From Nitrospirota bacterium (GTDB lineage: Bacteria; Nitrospirota; UBA9217), in assembly GCA_029858565.1 (NCBI GenBank), contig JAOUEV010000011.1, positions 1 through 64,000 of the forward strand: 64,000 nt of DNA. Reading direction: 5' to 3'. Shown piece after piece: positions 26,303 through 36,055 of this stretch (position 1 is the first letter of the stretch; each line of letters opens with the position of its first letter). The position numbers were made by a program, and so were the translations under genes. Below the pieces are notes generated by a model, which was not told the origin of the DNA, did no database searches, and saw nothing but the letters and a program-made list of their open reading frames with translations.

Positions 26303-26389
26303 TTTTTACCGCAGAGGGCGCAGAGGACGCCGAGTAAACCGGGTTGTCTGGATTCTCACTCTGCGATCTCCGCGATCTCGGCGGTAAAA
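26303..26389. repeat. Inverted repeat between nuoE and nuoF
   Basis: The left arm TTTTTACCGCAGAGGGCGCA (from 26303) and the right arm ending TCTCGGCGGTAAAA (to 26389) are imperfect reverse complements enclosing about 25 bases. It is the CGCAGAG member of the repeat family seen around GxxExxY genes. It lies inside the nuo transcript, so it could fold in the mRNA and affect expression between the D/E and F/G parts. Confidence 0.7.
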
Positions 26390-26408
26390 TGATGAGGACG
26401 TCATCTCT

Positions 26409-27665
26409 ATGGAAAAGATGCTCCTGAAACGGGTAGATATCCCCAATGCGAACGACATCGACGTGGCGCTCAAGCACGGTGCCTACGGGGCGCTGTCTGC
26501 GGCCTTCGGCATGCGGCCGGTGGACGTGGTAAATGAGGTAAAACGTGCGACCCTCCGCGGACGCGGCGGCGCGGGCTTTCCCACAGGGCTCAAGTGGGAA
26601 CTCTGCGCACGCGTTCCCGGATCGCTCAAGTATCTCCTGTGCAACGCCGACGAGGGTGAGCCGGGCACTATCAAGGACCGGTTCATCCTGCACCAGGACC
26701 CGCATCTTCTGATCGAGGGCATGGTGATATCGGGCTACGCTATTGGGGCAGAGCGCGGCTATATCTACCTTCGCTACGAGTATCCCAAGGCGATCGGCAT
26801 TCTTGAGAAAGCCATTGAACAAGCCTACGCAAAAGGCTATCTGGGCAAGAACATCCTGGGCAAGGGCGTGAATTTCGACCTGTCGGTGCATCGAGGGGCG
26901 GGCGCCTACATCTGCGGCGAGGAAACGGCGCTGATCGAGTCCCTGGAAGGCAAACGCGGCCAGCCCCGTATCCGTCCGCCGTTCCCTGCGAGCCAGGGCG
27001 CCTGGCGCAAACCCACGGTGATCAACAACGTCGAGACCCTTTCGAACATCCCCTTCATCATCGGCATGGGCGGCGACGCCTATGCCAAGATCGGCGCGGA
27101 AACCGCTCCGGGGCCGAAGATCTACGGCGTCAGCGGTCATGTGAACAAGCCCGGAGTCTATGAACTGCCTATGGGGACCACGCTTCGCGAGATAATCTAT
27201 ACACACTGCGGCGGCATCAAGGGCGGTAAGAAGCTCAAGGCCGTGATCCCCGGTGGCGCGTCAACACCTATTCTGACCGAGAGCCACCTGGACGTGAAAA
27301 TGGATTTCAATTCGCTCGTCGCCGCGGGATCCATGCTCGGATCCGGCGCGGTGATGGTCATGGACGAGACCGTGGACATGGTGAACGTGGCCTATGTCCT
27401 GGTCAGGTTCTTTGCCCACGAGTCCTGCGGCAAGTGTACCCCCTGCCGCGAAGGAACAGCGTGGCTCTACCAGGTGTATACCCGGCTGATGCATGGAGAG
27501 GGGAAAGAGGGCGATATCGATCTCCTGCTGTATATCTGCGAGACCGTCAAGGGCAAGTGCTTCTGCCCCCTGGGTGAAGGCGCGATCCAGCCGGTATTGT
27601 CGAGCATCAAACATTTCCGCGCCGACTATGAAGCGCGCATAAAGAGCGGCGTGGTCAGTCACTAA
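26409..27665 (+). CDS. nuoF: NADH-quinone oxidoreductase subunit F (NADH-binding)
   Basis: A 418-residue flavoprotein that oxidises NADH. The NADH/FMN loop RGRGGAGFPTG is at 50-60, NADEGEPGT and GAGAYICGEETALIESLEG follow, and cluster N3 ligands are C340, C343, C346 (SCGKCTPCREG) and C386 (CPLGEG). Length is typical. The upstream gap holds an inverted repeat; 21 bp separate it from nuoG. Confidence 0.95.
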   Translation: MEKMLLKRVDIPNANDIDVALKHGAYGALSAAFGMRPVDVVNEVKRATLRGRGGAGFPTGLKWELCARVPGSLKYLLCNADEGEPGTIKDRFILHQDPHLLIEGMVISGYAIGAERGYIYLRYEYPKAIGILEKAIEQAYAKGYLGKNILGKGVNFDLSVHRGAGAYICGEETALIESLEGKRGQPRIRPPFPASQGAWRKPTVINNVETLSNIPFIIGMGGDAYAKIGAETAPGPKIYGVSGHVNKPGVYELPMGTTLREIIYTHCGGIKGGKKLKAVIPGGASTPILTESHLDVKMDFNSLVAAGSMLGSGAVMVMDETVDMVNVAYVLVRFFAHESCGKCTPCREGTAWLYQVYTRLMHGEGKEGDIDLLLYICETVKGKCFCPLGEGAIQPVLSSIKHFRADYEARIKSGVVSH

Positions 27666-27686
27666 TCAGAACTAAGGATACCCCGT

Positions 27687-29867
27687 ATGGAAAACACGGT
27701 AACGGTCACGATCGACGGCATTACAGTGAAGGTAAAACCCACGGCGACCATTCTGGACGCGGCAAAGCAGGCTGGCGTGCGGATCCCGGTGCTGTGCGCC
27801 GATGACAAGCTGCATCCGTATGGTTCCTGCAGGATATGCCTGGTGGAGATCGAAAAATCGCCCCGGAAGTTCACCCCTTCGTGCACTACTCCGGTTGCCG
27901 ACAATATGGTGGTCAAGACCATGACCCCGGACCTTTTCGAGGCCCGCAAGCGGATCCTTGAACTGCTTCTGTGTCATCATCCGCTCGACTGCCCGGTGTG
28001 CGATAAAGCGGGGAACTGCCAGCTCCAGGACCTTGTCCATGAGTACGGTCTGGGGCCGAGCAAGTTCACCGAGAAAAAACGCGTTGTGCCGCCGAACTAT
28101 AAATCCGCGGTCATTGATCGTGAAGTTGCCCGCTGCGTGCTTTGCGGCAAATGCGTTCGTGTCTGCCGGGAACAGAATGCCGTGGGAGAACTGGCCTTCA
28201 CGCGCCGCGGCAAGGAATCCAAGGTGAGCACGGATTTCGACCAGCAGCTGGACTGCGAGTTCTGCGGAGAGTGCGTGGAGATCTGCCCGGTCGGCGCGCT
28301 GACAACAAAGCAGTTCAAGTATCGCGGCAGGACCTGGAACATGGAGCGGACGCAGTCCGTCTGCAATTACTGCGGCTGCGGTTGCCGCATGGTGTACGAG
28401 ACACGCCAGGGGAGGATCGTGCGGGTCCGGTCCGCGGCGCGCAACTACCTCTGCGGCAAGGGCAGATTCGGCTGGGATGCGGTGCACCATGCAGACCGGC
28501 TTACAACCCCGCTGGTCCGGGTTTCCGGTGAATTGGTCCCCGCGACCTGGGATGAAGCCCTTGCCATGGTCGTTACCAATCTGAACGTGATCAAGAACAA
28601 GCGGGGCGCCGACAGTATCGGCGGTCTTGGCTCGGTCCGGACCACCAACGAAGAGAGCTATCTTTTTCAGAAGTTCATGCGGTCGGCGATCGGCACGAAT
28701 AATGTGGACATGCTGGCACGTCTCAAGGTCCCCAAGGGACTGAACACGACGTTCTTCTCCGGAGAACTGTCGAATATCAGCGGTCATGATGTGGTCCTGG
28801 TGCTGGACGGAGATGTGGCGGAGCTCAATCCGCTGACCGGCATCGAGATCGTCCGGGCGGTGAACCGGAACTACAAGAAGCTCATCCTGGTGAACAGCGG
28901 CTACAACAAACTGAACAGGATCGCTTCCTGCGTGCTCGAGTACGTGAGCCCCGACGCAGCGCTGGCCGACCTTCTTCCTGCGCTCAAGAGCGGGCAGGGG
29001 ACGGGTGCCGTTGCCGATGCGGCGGCGATCCTGAAGGAAGCAACGAGCGTGGCGGTGATCATTCCGGCGCGGCTCCCGGATGGGACCTATTACCAGGTGC
29101 GCGAACTCCTGTCGCTCCTCAAGGGGGCTACCACGTATCCTGTTGTAAAGCGGAGCAACTTCCTGGGTGCCCTGGACATGGGCGTGCTGCCCGGATACTA
29201 TCCCGGATACCAGAAGGTATCGCCTGATGTCGTGTCCCGTTTCGCGTCAGCATGGAACTGCATGCTGCCGGAAATCCCCGGGAAGAATGCACTGGAGATG
29301 CTCGATGCCATCAAACAGGGTTCAATAGCGGCGCTGTATATCATGGGCGATGATCCGGCGGGGAGCGACGCGGGGCTGAAACCGGTCCTTGAGAAGCTTG
29401 AATTCCTGGTTGTGCAGGATATCTTCCTGACCGAAACGGCCAAAATGGCCGATGTCGTGCTTCCGGCAGTAAGCAGCGCAGAAAAAGCGGGGACCCTGAC
29501 CAGCCTCGAACGCCGGCTGCAGGGGATATCTCCTGCAGAGGAGCCGCTTGGAGATGCACAGCCGGACTGGAACATTCTCCAGACCGTGGCGAAAAAGATG
29601 GGGAGCGCCATGCATTACGCTTCACCGTCAGATATCATGAAAGAGATCCGCGCGCTCGTTCCCCTGTATGCTGATCTCGCCGTGGGGAGCGTTTGGCCCG
29701 CGGAAAAATCGCCGCTCCATGGATCGGAGACGAATCTGTCGCTCCTTTCGGATTCAGTCGAGAAGAACGATGTGATCACCTCAGAACGACTGCTGTTCTC
29801 GTCGGGCACCACGACGACCCGATCAAAGGAACTGACGACGGTCTGTACCTTTAAGGTGGAGGCCTAG
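27687..29867 (+). CDS. nuoG: NADH-quinone oxidoreductase subunit G
   Basis: A 726-residue iron-sulfur subunit. An N-terminal 2Fe-2S domain has C37, C48, C51 and C66. The His-Cys segment HHPLDCPVCDKAGNCQLQDL (N5) and two ferredoxin-type motifs CVLCGKCVRVC and CEFCGECVEIC follow. Next comes CNYCGCGCRMVY with a fourth cysteine in YLCGKGRFGW, the extra N7-type cluster site, and a molybdopterin-oxidoreductase-like domain without cofactor. The last hundred residues are divergent. It lies 9 bp before nuoH. Confidence 0.94.
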   Translation: MENTVTVTIDGITVKVKPTATILDAAKQAGVRIPVLCADDKLHPYGSCRICLVEIEKSPRKFTPSCTTPVADNMVVKTMTPDLFEARKRILELLLCHHPLDCPVCDKAGNCQLQDLVHEYGLGPSKFTEKKRVVPPNYKSAVIDREVARCVLCGKCVRVCREQNAVGELAFTRRGKESKVSTDFDQQLDCEFCGECVEICPVGALTTKQFKYRGRTWNMERTQSVCNYCGCGCRMVYETRQGRIVRVRSAARNYLCGKGRFGWDAVHHADRLTTPLVRVSGELVPATWDEALAMVVTNLNVIKNKRGADSIGGLGSVRTTNEESYLFQKFMRSAIGTNNVDMLARLKVPKGLNTTFFSGELSNISGHDVVLVLDGDVAELNPLTGIEIVRAVNRNYKKLILVNSGYNKLNRIASCVLEYVSPDAALADLLPALKSGQGTGAVADAAAILKEATSVAVIIPARLPDGTYYQVRELLSLLKGATTYPVVKRSNFLGALDMGVLPGYYPGYQKVSPDVVSRFASAWNCMLPEIPGKNALEMLDAIKQGSIAALYIMGDDPAGSDAGLKPVLEKLEFLVVQDIFLTETAKMADVVLPAVSSAEKAGTLTSLERRLQGISPAEEPLGDAQPDWNILQTVAKKMGSAMHYASPSDIMKEIRALVPLYADLAVGSVWPAEKSPLHGSETNLSLLSDSVEKNDVITSERLLFSSGTTTTRSKELTTVCTFKVEA

Positions 29868-29876
29868 GAGAGAACC

Positions 29877-30953
29877 ATGCCAGATATGCAGATCATCCTT
29901 CCGTACGTTTTCTCGCTCGGGATTCCGGCGGTGCTGCTGGTGAGCTTCATCATGCTGAACGCCATGTACCTGCAGTTGATGGAACGAAAGGTGCTTGCCT
30001 GGATGCAGAACCGCGTGGGTCCCATGCGGACGGGTCCCTGGGGTCTTCTTCAGCCGGTCGCTGACGCGGTAAAGTTCATATTCAAGGAAGATATTATTCC
30101 CGCCAAGGCGGACAAATGGGTATTCAGCGCAGCTCCCCTCATCCTGCTGGTGATGGCTTTCGGCGGATTCGTGGCGATTCCCTTCGGGTCGTCGGTGCAG
30201 GTCTTCGGCAAGACCATCCCGCTCTGGGTCTCCGATCTCAATGTGGGTATTCTGTACATCCTGTCCATGGCGAGCGTCGGCACGTACGGTGTGATCATGG
30301 CGGGGTGGGCATCGAACAATAAGTACTCTCTCATGGGCGGATTCCGATCAGCGGCGCAGATGATCAGCTACGAGATCCCCATGGCATTCGCCGTACTGAC
30401 CGTGGTCCTGATGGCAGGATCGCTGAACCTGAGCGATATCGTGAACGCCCAATCAAAGCAGTGGTTCATTTACGCCCTGCCGGTCGGCCCTGTTGCGTTC
30501 GTGCTCTATCTTATATCCGGCATAGCCGAGACGAACCGCGTGCCCTTCGACCTGCCGGAAGCGGAGAGCGAACTCGTGGCAGGGTATTTCACCGAATACA
30601 GCGGCATACGGTTCGGTCTGTTCTTCATGGCGGAGTATATGAACATGCTGATCGTCTCTCTTCTGGTCAGCATCATGTTCCTCGGCGGATGGCTTCCGGT
30701 ACAGCTCTTTCCTGATTGGCTCGGTTCTGTCGGCCTTGTGACAGGGATCAACCGGCTTCTTGCGATGATCCCGGGGGTTATTTGGCTCTTGCTGAAATTA
30801 TACGGTTTCATGTTCTTCTATATCTGGCTTCGGGCGACCCTTCCGCGTTATCGCTATGATCAGCTCATGGCGGTTTCCTGGAAGTTCCTGCTGCCGGTTT
30901 CACTCGGAACCCTGCTCGTGACCGCGTTCATGAAACAGGCAGGGTGGCTCTAA
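29877..30953 (+). CDS. nuoH: NADH-quinone oxidoreductase subunit H
   Basis: A 358-residue membrane subunit with eight or nine helices that contacts the quinone channel. Diagnostic stretches are RKVLAWMQNRVGPMRTGPWG, ADAVKFIFKED, AETNRVPFDLPEAESELVAGY and FFYIWLRATLPRYRYDQLM. It begins 9 bp after nuoG. A 93-bp gap precedes nuoI. Confidence 0.95.
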   Translation: MPDMQIILPYVFSLGIPAVLLVSFIMLNAMYLQLMERKVLAWMQNRVGPMRTGPWGLLQPVADAVKFIFKEDIIPAKADKWVFSAAPLILLVMAFGGFVAIPFGSSVQVFGKTIPLWVSDLNVGILYILSMASVGTYGVIMAGWASNNKYSLMGGFRSAAQMISYEIPMAFAVLTVVLMAGSLNLSDIVNAQSKQWFIYALPVGPVAFVLYLISGIAETNRVPFDLPEAESELVAGYFTEYSGIRFGLFFMAEYMNMLIVSLLVSIMFLGGWLPVQLFPDWLGSVGLVTGINRLLAMIPGVIWLLLKLYGFMFFYIWLRATLPRYRYDQLMAVSWKFLLPVSLGTLLVTAFMKQAGWL

Positions 30954-31046
30954 GGTCAGTTGCCAGCGCATTGTCGGCAGAATGGTTACTGCTGATGACC
31001 GCTGAAAAGGACTGATCCCCTGGAATTACTGAGAAAGGTCGGATCC

Positions 31047-31523
31047 ATGAGCAATAAGTTAAAAAAAGCGATCAAAACGATCTTCCTGGTCGAGATCGTA
31101 CAGGGCCTTGCGCTCACGCTCAAGACCATGTTCACGCCGTCGGTCACCCGTCAATACCCGACCGTCAAGCGGAAGGCCTTTGCCGGGTCCCGGGGGCTCC
31201 ATTACATGGACCGTGATGATTCCGGTCTGAAGGAACGGTGCATCGGCTGCGGTCTCTGCGAAGCGGTCTGTCCTTCCAAAGCGATCACCGTTGTCACGAT
31301 CCCGGGACCGGAACGGGAAAAACTGGTCGCATCCTACGAACTTGATCTGCTGCGCTGCGTATTCTGCGGTTTTTGCGTTGACGCTTGTCCTGTGAATGCT
31401 ATAAAAATGACGCCCGATTTTGAACTCGCCTGTTACCAGCGCCGGGATGTGTTCTATACCAAGGAACGGCTCATGGATGTCGGCGACCGGTATCTGCACA
31501 GGAAGACGGGAGGGAGCAAATGA
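31047..31523 (+). CDS. nuoI: NADH-quinone oxidoreductase subunit I
   Basis: A 158-residue ferredoxin-like subunit with two 4Fe-4S motifs, CIGCGLCEAVCP and CVFCGFCVDACP (clusters N6a and N6b), linking NuoG to NuoB. The YPTVKRKAFAGSRGLHYMDRDDSG lead is typical. It overlaps nuoJ by 4 bp (ATGA-type junction), consistent with coupled translation. Confidence 0.95.
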   Translation: MSNKLKKAIKTIFLVEIVQGLALTLKTMFTPSVTRQYPTVKRKAFAGSRGLHYMDRDDSGLKERCIGCGLCEAVCPSKAITVVTIPGPEREKLVASYELDLLRCVFCGFCVDACPVNAIKMTPDFELACYQRRDVFYTKERLMDVGDRYLHRKTGGSK

Positions 31524-32017
31524 TCAATCAAATCGTCTTCCTGTATTTTGCCGCAGTCATTGTCCTGTCAGCGGTCCTCACGATCACCCGCAGGAATCCC
31601 GTGCATAGCGTTCTGTTCATGCTCCTGCTTTTTTTCCACATCGCCGGTGTTTTCGTGCTTTTGAACGCAGAGTTTCTTGCAGCGGTACAGCTCATTGTCT
31701 ATGCAGGTGCAATCCTGATCCTGTATCTGTTCGTCGTGATGCTGCTGAACGTCGATCGTGAGAGCAAATCGGACCGTGCCAACAGATTCTGGCCCTGGAT
31801 CGTGGCATTCGGATTGGTCATTTTCGCGGAGATCGGCCTGCTGGTAGCGCGAGGTTCCTTCCCTCTCGAGGGCGGACAAATCATGAATAAAACGGGCATC
31901 AAAGAGCTCGGCATCGACCTCTACACAAAATATCTCGTTCCCTTTGAGATCGCATCGGTCATCCTTCTGGTGGGGCTGGTCGGCGCCGTAATGCTGGCGA
32001 AAAAGAAAAACGATTAG
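31520..32017 (+). CDS. nuoJ: NADH-quinone oxidoreductase subunit J
   Basis: A 165-residue, five-helix membrane subunit. RNPVHSVLFMLLLFF and EFLAAVQLIVYAGAILILYLFVVMLLN (the pi-bulge helix of complex I) identify it. The protein ends VMLAKKKND. The 98-bp gap to nuoK contains the AATCCGC-type repeat described at 746-923. Confidence 0.93.
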   Translation: MINQIVFLYFAAVIVLSAVLTITRRNPVHSVLFMLLLFFHIAGVFVLLNAEFLAAVQLIVYAGAILILYLFVVMLLNVDRESKSDRANRFWPWIVAFGLVIFAEIGLLVARGSFPLEGGQIMNKTGIKELGIDLYTKYLVPFEIASVILLVGLVGAVMLAKKKND

Positions 32018-32115
32018 CTGCTGCGGATTTCAGATCGGGCATGTCTCGTGGTGTTCCGAGGGGCCTGAAATCAGAAATCCGCAATCCGTGATCCGCAAAC
32101 GAACCGGAGGCTTTT

Positions 32116-32418
32116 ATGATCCCTCTTTCCTGGTATGTCCTGCTGAGCGCTGCGCTGTTCACGATCGGGGTCGTAGGCGTGCTGACGCGCCGGAACGTAT
32201 TCATCATCCTCATGTCCATCGAGCTCATGTTGAATGCCGCCAATATCAACCTCGTCGCGTTCTCGCATTATCTCCAGAACCTGACCGGCCAGATCTTCGT
32301 TATTTTTGTCATTACCGTTGCAGCCGCAGAGGCTGCGGTTGCGCTGGCGCTGATCATCCTCCTGGCAAGGAACAGGGGAACCGTGTATGTCGACGAGTTC
32401 AATATCATGAAGGGATAG
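32116..32418 (+). CDS. nuoK: NADH-quinone oxidoreductase subunit K
   Basis: A 100-residue, three-helix membrane subunit. Helix 2 has the conserved glutamate in [18 protein letters not shown] and helix 3 the second one in [14 protein letters not shown], both part of the proton path. The length equals the family norm. AACCGGAGGCTTTT precedes the ATG. Confidence 0.95.
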   Translation: MIPLSWYVLLSAALFTIGVVGVLTRRNVFIILMSIELMLNAANINLVAFSHYLQNLTGQIFVIFVITVAAAEAAVALALIILLARNRGTVYVDEFNIMKG

Positions 32419-32512
32419 TATCGGAGAAACGTGAAGAGTGGTCGGGGATTAAGAATCCGGGTTGAATAAGAAATGACCCAATCTCTGATCACATCCATCT
32501 CCCGGGGTGACC

Positions 32513-34432
32513 ATGCTTAAATACATCCTCATACCGCTTCTACCGTTCTTCGGATTTCTGATCGCCGGACTCTTCGGGAAATACCTGAAGGAGCGTGCGG
32601 CGACCGTCGCTGTCGGCGGAGTGCTGGGCGCTTTTGTTTTTGCCGTGAGCGCGTTCATTGATGTCGCGAACGGGACGATCATCGACGAGAACTTCTATTC
32701 CTGGATACTCATCGGGAATCTTTCGGTGAACGTGGGATTCCAGATCGACCAGCTGACCGCGGTCATGCTCATGGTCGTGACCTTCCTGAGCACGCTCATC
32801 CATATCTATTCCATCGGGTATATGCACGGAGATAAGGGATTCTCCCGATTTTTCGCCTACCTCGAACTGTTCACCTTCTTCATGCTTGTGCTGGTCATGG
32901 GCAACAATTTCCTGGTCATGTTCGTGGGCTGGGAGGGTGTTGGTCTCTGTTCCTATCTCCTTATCGGGTTCTGGTACGAAAAGAAGTCCGCTGCTGACGC
33001 GGGCGTCAAGGCCTTTGTCACGAACCGCGTCGGGGATTTCGGCTTTGTGCTCGGCATGATGCTCATTTTCACGACCTTCGGGACTCTCGACTTCACCGAC
33101 GTGTTTGCCCAGGCCACCCCGCAGCTGGCGGCGCAGAACATTGACCTTCTGGGTATAGAGGTCGGCATTGTGACGCTTATCTGTCTGCTGCTTTTCGTAG
33201 GGGCCACAGGCAAGTCCGCGCAGATTCCGCTCTATGTCTGGCTGCCTGACGCCATGGAGGGCCCGACGCCGGTCAGCGCCCTGATCCACGCTGCAACGAT
33301 GGTGACCGCGGGAGTGTTCATGGTCGCCCGCTGCGCGCCGCTCTTCTCGCTTTCCCATACGGCGATGAACGTCGTGGCGGTCACCGGAGCCGTGACCGCG
33401 CTGTTCGCAGCAACGATAGGGCTGGTCCAGAACGACATCAAACGGGTCATCGCCTATTCCACGATCAGCCAGCTCGGTTATATGTTCCTCGGACTTGGTG
33501 TTGGCGCGTTCAGCGCCGGCATATTCCATCTTACGACCCATGCATTCTTCAAGGGCCTGCTCTTCCTTGCCTCGGGCAGCGTGATCCACGCCCTTTCCGG
33601 CGAGCAGGATATGCGCAAGATGGGTTCGCTCCGGCGCAAGATCAAGATAACCTATGCCGTGTTCCTGATCGGGTCCCTTGCTCTTGCGGGAATTTTCCCT
33701 TTTGCTGGATTCTTCAGCAAGGATGAGATCCTCTGGAGCGTGTATAACGCCGGATCGCTCGGCCGCTCGCTCTGGATGGTCGGGCTGACCGGAGCCTTCA
33801 TGACGGCATTCTATTCCTTCCGGCTCATCTATCTCACGTTCTTCGGAAAATCACGCATGGACCATGATGTTGAACACCATGTCCATGAGTCCCCTCCGGT
33901 CATGACCGTGCCGCTTATGATACTGGCCTTCTTCTCGATCACCATCGGATTCATCGGTATGCCGCTGATCCCGCATGCGAACCTTTTTGCCAACTTCCTC
34001 GCCCCGGTGTTCCCCCATGTTCAGCACGGCGGAACCGATCATGGGCTCGAGATCGGATTGATGATCTTTTCCGTGCTCGTGGCCGCGACGGGCATCGTCA
34101 TGGCCTACGTTTGGTATGTCCGTGACACCAGAATTCCCGATAAGCTGGCGGAAAAGTTCAGCGGGGTCTATACGCTGCTCCTGAACAAATACCGGGTAGA
34201 TGAGCTGTATAACTACCTTTTTGTGGACGGTCTGGTCCACAAACTCGCGGGGGTACTGCACCGCATTGGAGATGTGAAGATCGTTGACGGAGCGGTAAAT
34301 GGCGTCGCCCGTCTGATCGGACAGGCCAGCGAACGGGGCAGGAAAATGCAGACCGGTTTTGTTCAGGAATACGCATTCATCATGGGATTGGGTCTCGTGG
34401 TGCTCATCGGCATGTACTATGTTGTGAAATAG
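32513..34432 (+). CDS. nuoL: NADH-quinone oxidoreductase subunit L
   Basis: A 639-residue antiporter-like proton-pumping subunit with about 16 helices and the long lateral helix at the C-terminus. Conserved blocks include WEGVGLCSYLLIGFWYEK, GATGKSAQIPLYVWLPDAMEGPTPVSALIHAATMVTAGV and DIKRVIAYSTISQLGYM. The ATG at 32513 is taken as start; an in-frame GTG two codons earlier (32507) is possible. Confidence 0.95.
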   Translation: MLKYILIPLLPFFGFLIAGLFGKYLKERAATVAVGGVLGAFVFAVSAFIDVANGTIIDENFYSWILIGNLSVNVGFQIDQLTAVMLMVVTFLSTLIHIYSIGYMHGDKGFSRFFAYLELFTFFMLVLVMGNNFLVMFVGWEGVGLCSYLLIGFWYEKKSAADAGVKAFVTNRVGDFGFVLGMMLIFTTFGTLDFTDVFAQATPQLAAQNIDLLGIEVGIVTLICLLLFVGATGKSAQIPLYVWLPDAMEGPTPVSALIHAATMVTAGVFMVARCAPLFSLSHTAMNVVAVTGAVTALFAATIGLVQNDIKRVIAYSTISQLGYMFLGLGVGAFSAGIFHLTTHAFFKGLLFLASGSVIHALSGEQDMRKMGSLRRKIKITYAVFLIGSLALAGIFPFAGFFSKDEILWSVYNAGSLGRSLWMVGLTGAFMTAFYSFRLIYLTFFGKSRMDHDVEHHVHESPPVMTVPLMILAFFSITIGFIGMPLIPHANLFANFLAPVFPHVQHGGTDHGLEIGLMIFSVLVAATGIVMAYVWYVRDTRIPDKLAEKFSGVYTLLLNKYRVDELYNYLFVDGLVHKLAGVLHRIGDVKIVDGAVNGVARLIGQASERGRKMQTGFVQEYAFIMGLGLVVLIGMYYVVK

Positions 34433-34501
34433 CGTCGTACCGTTCAATATGCGAAGTTCATATTAACGATCTCGAACCTTTTTGCTGATCGGAGTTACTT
34501 T

Positions 34502-36040
34502 ATGCTCGAACTCATACCGAACCAGCTTGGCTTTCCGCTCCTCAGCCTGATGATCTTTGTGCCGTTGGCAGGCGCAGTGATCCTTCTTGCTGTGCGTGAT
34601 GCCCGCGCGGCACGCTGGATCGCGCTCCTCTTCTCGATCGCCGAGATAGGACTTTCCGTTCCGTTGCTTGCGAATTTCGATGGTTCGATCGCTCACATGC
34701 AGTTCGGCGAATCACTTCCCTGGATCAAGGACTGGCATATCAATTACCGGATCGGCGTTGATGGGATCAGTGTGCTGTTCGTGGGGCTCACGGCGCTATT
34801 GACCACGATATCCATCATGGTCTCCTGGACCGCGATCCAGGACCGGGTGCGCGAATTCATGATCGCCGTGCTGTTCCTCGAGGCAGGCATGATCGGAGTG
34901 TTCGTCGCGCTCGACCTTTTCCTGTTCTACATCTTCTGGGAAGCGATGCTGATACCGATGTACCTTCTGATCGGCGTATGGGGCGGGCCGAACCGGCTCT
35001 ATGCGGCAATTAAGTTCTTTCTCTACACGCTGGTCGGAAGCGTCCTGATGCTGGTCGCGATCCTGGCGGTCTATTTCAGCGCCGGCGGGACCTTTGATGT
35101 CCTGGCGCTGATGAACCATCCTTTCGGCCATACGTTCCAGATGTGGGCTTTTGCGGCGTTCTTTGCCGCGTTCGCGGTCAAGGTGCCCATGTTCCCGTTC
35201 CACACCTGGCTGCCCGACGCCCATGTGGAGGCGCCGACCGCGGGTTCAATTATTCTTGCCGGCATCCTCATCAAAATGGGGGCGTACGGTTTCCTGCGGT
35301 TCTCCCTGCCGTTCTTCCCGTCAGCGGCTATATCGTGGACACCGGCGATCATGACATTATCGGTCGTCGCGATCATTTATGGCGCCTACATGGCTTTCGC
35401 ACAGACGGATTTCAAGAAGCTGATCGCCTATTCCAGCGTGAGCCACATGGGATTCGTCACGCTCGGCATATTCGCCCTGAACAGCCAGGGGGTGGAGGGC
35501 GGTCTGCTCCAGATGATCAACCATGGTGTTTCCACCGGAGCGTTGTTCCTTGCCGTGGGTGTGATATACGAACGGACCCATACCAGGATGATCGCCGATT
35601 ACGGCGGGATCGCCGCCAAAGTTCCGGTCTATGCAGCGTACCTGCTGATCATCACGCTTTCGTCCATCGGTCTGCCGGGCACGAATGGATTCGTCGGTGA
35701 ATTCACCATCCTTCTCGGCGCATTCCAGTACAAAGCGGTCTATGCCGTTATCGCGTCGCTGGGGATCATTTTGGGCGCCGGCTACATGCTATGGCTCTAT
35801 CAGCGCGTTGCGTTTGGCACCGTCACGAACCCTCATAACGAGCATCTGCAGGACATGAATTTGCGGGAGATCGCTGCCGCATTGCCGCTCCTCGTGCTCG
35901 TGTTCGGCGTAGGGCTTTATCCCAACGCGGCATTCCAGGTGATGCACGCTTCGACAGAGAACTTGATCAAACACGTCCAGGCCAAGGCCGCGTTGGCGCC
36001 GGTCGCGGCGCAGGCGGCGAACGCACTGCTCGGACAATAA
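34502..36040 (+). CDS. nuoM: NADH-quinone oxidoreductase subunit M
   Basis: A 512-residue antiporter-like proton-pumping subunit with about 14 helices. FWEAMLIPMYLLIGVWGGPNR, KVPMFPFHTWLPDAHVEAPTAGS and DFKKLIAYSSVSHMGFV carry the conserved glutamate and lysine residues of the pump. The length is close to the E. coli protein. 15 bp separate it from nuoN. Confidence 0.95.
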   Translation: MLELIPNQLGFPLLSLMIFVPLAGAVILLAVRDARAARWIALLFSIAEIGLSVPLLANFDGSIAHMQFGESLPWIKDWHINYRIGVDGISVLFVGLTALLTTISIMVSWTAIQDRVREFMIAVLFLEAGMIGVFVALDLFLFYIFWEAMLIPMYLLIGVWGGPNRLYAAIKFFLYTLVGSVLMLVAILAVYFSAGGTFDVLALMNHPFGHTFQMWAFAAFFAAFAVKVPMFPFHTWLPDAHVEAPTAGSIILAGILIKMGAYGFLRFSLPFFPSAAISWTPAIMTLSVVAIIYGAYMAFAQTDFKKLIAYSSVSHMGFVTLGIFALNSQGVEGGLLQMINHGVSTGALFLAVGVIYERTHTRMIADYGGIAAKVPVYAAYLLIITLSSIGLPGTNGFVGEFTILLGAFQYKAVYAVIASLGIILGAGYMLWLYQRVAFGTVTNPHNEHLQDMNLREIAAALPLLVLVFGVGLYPNAAFQVMHASTENLIKHVQAKAALAPVAAQAANALLGQ

Positions 36041-36055
36041 TCCCGGAGAGGTATC

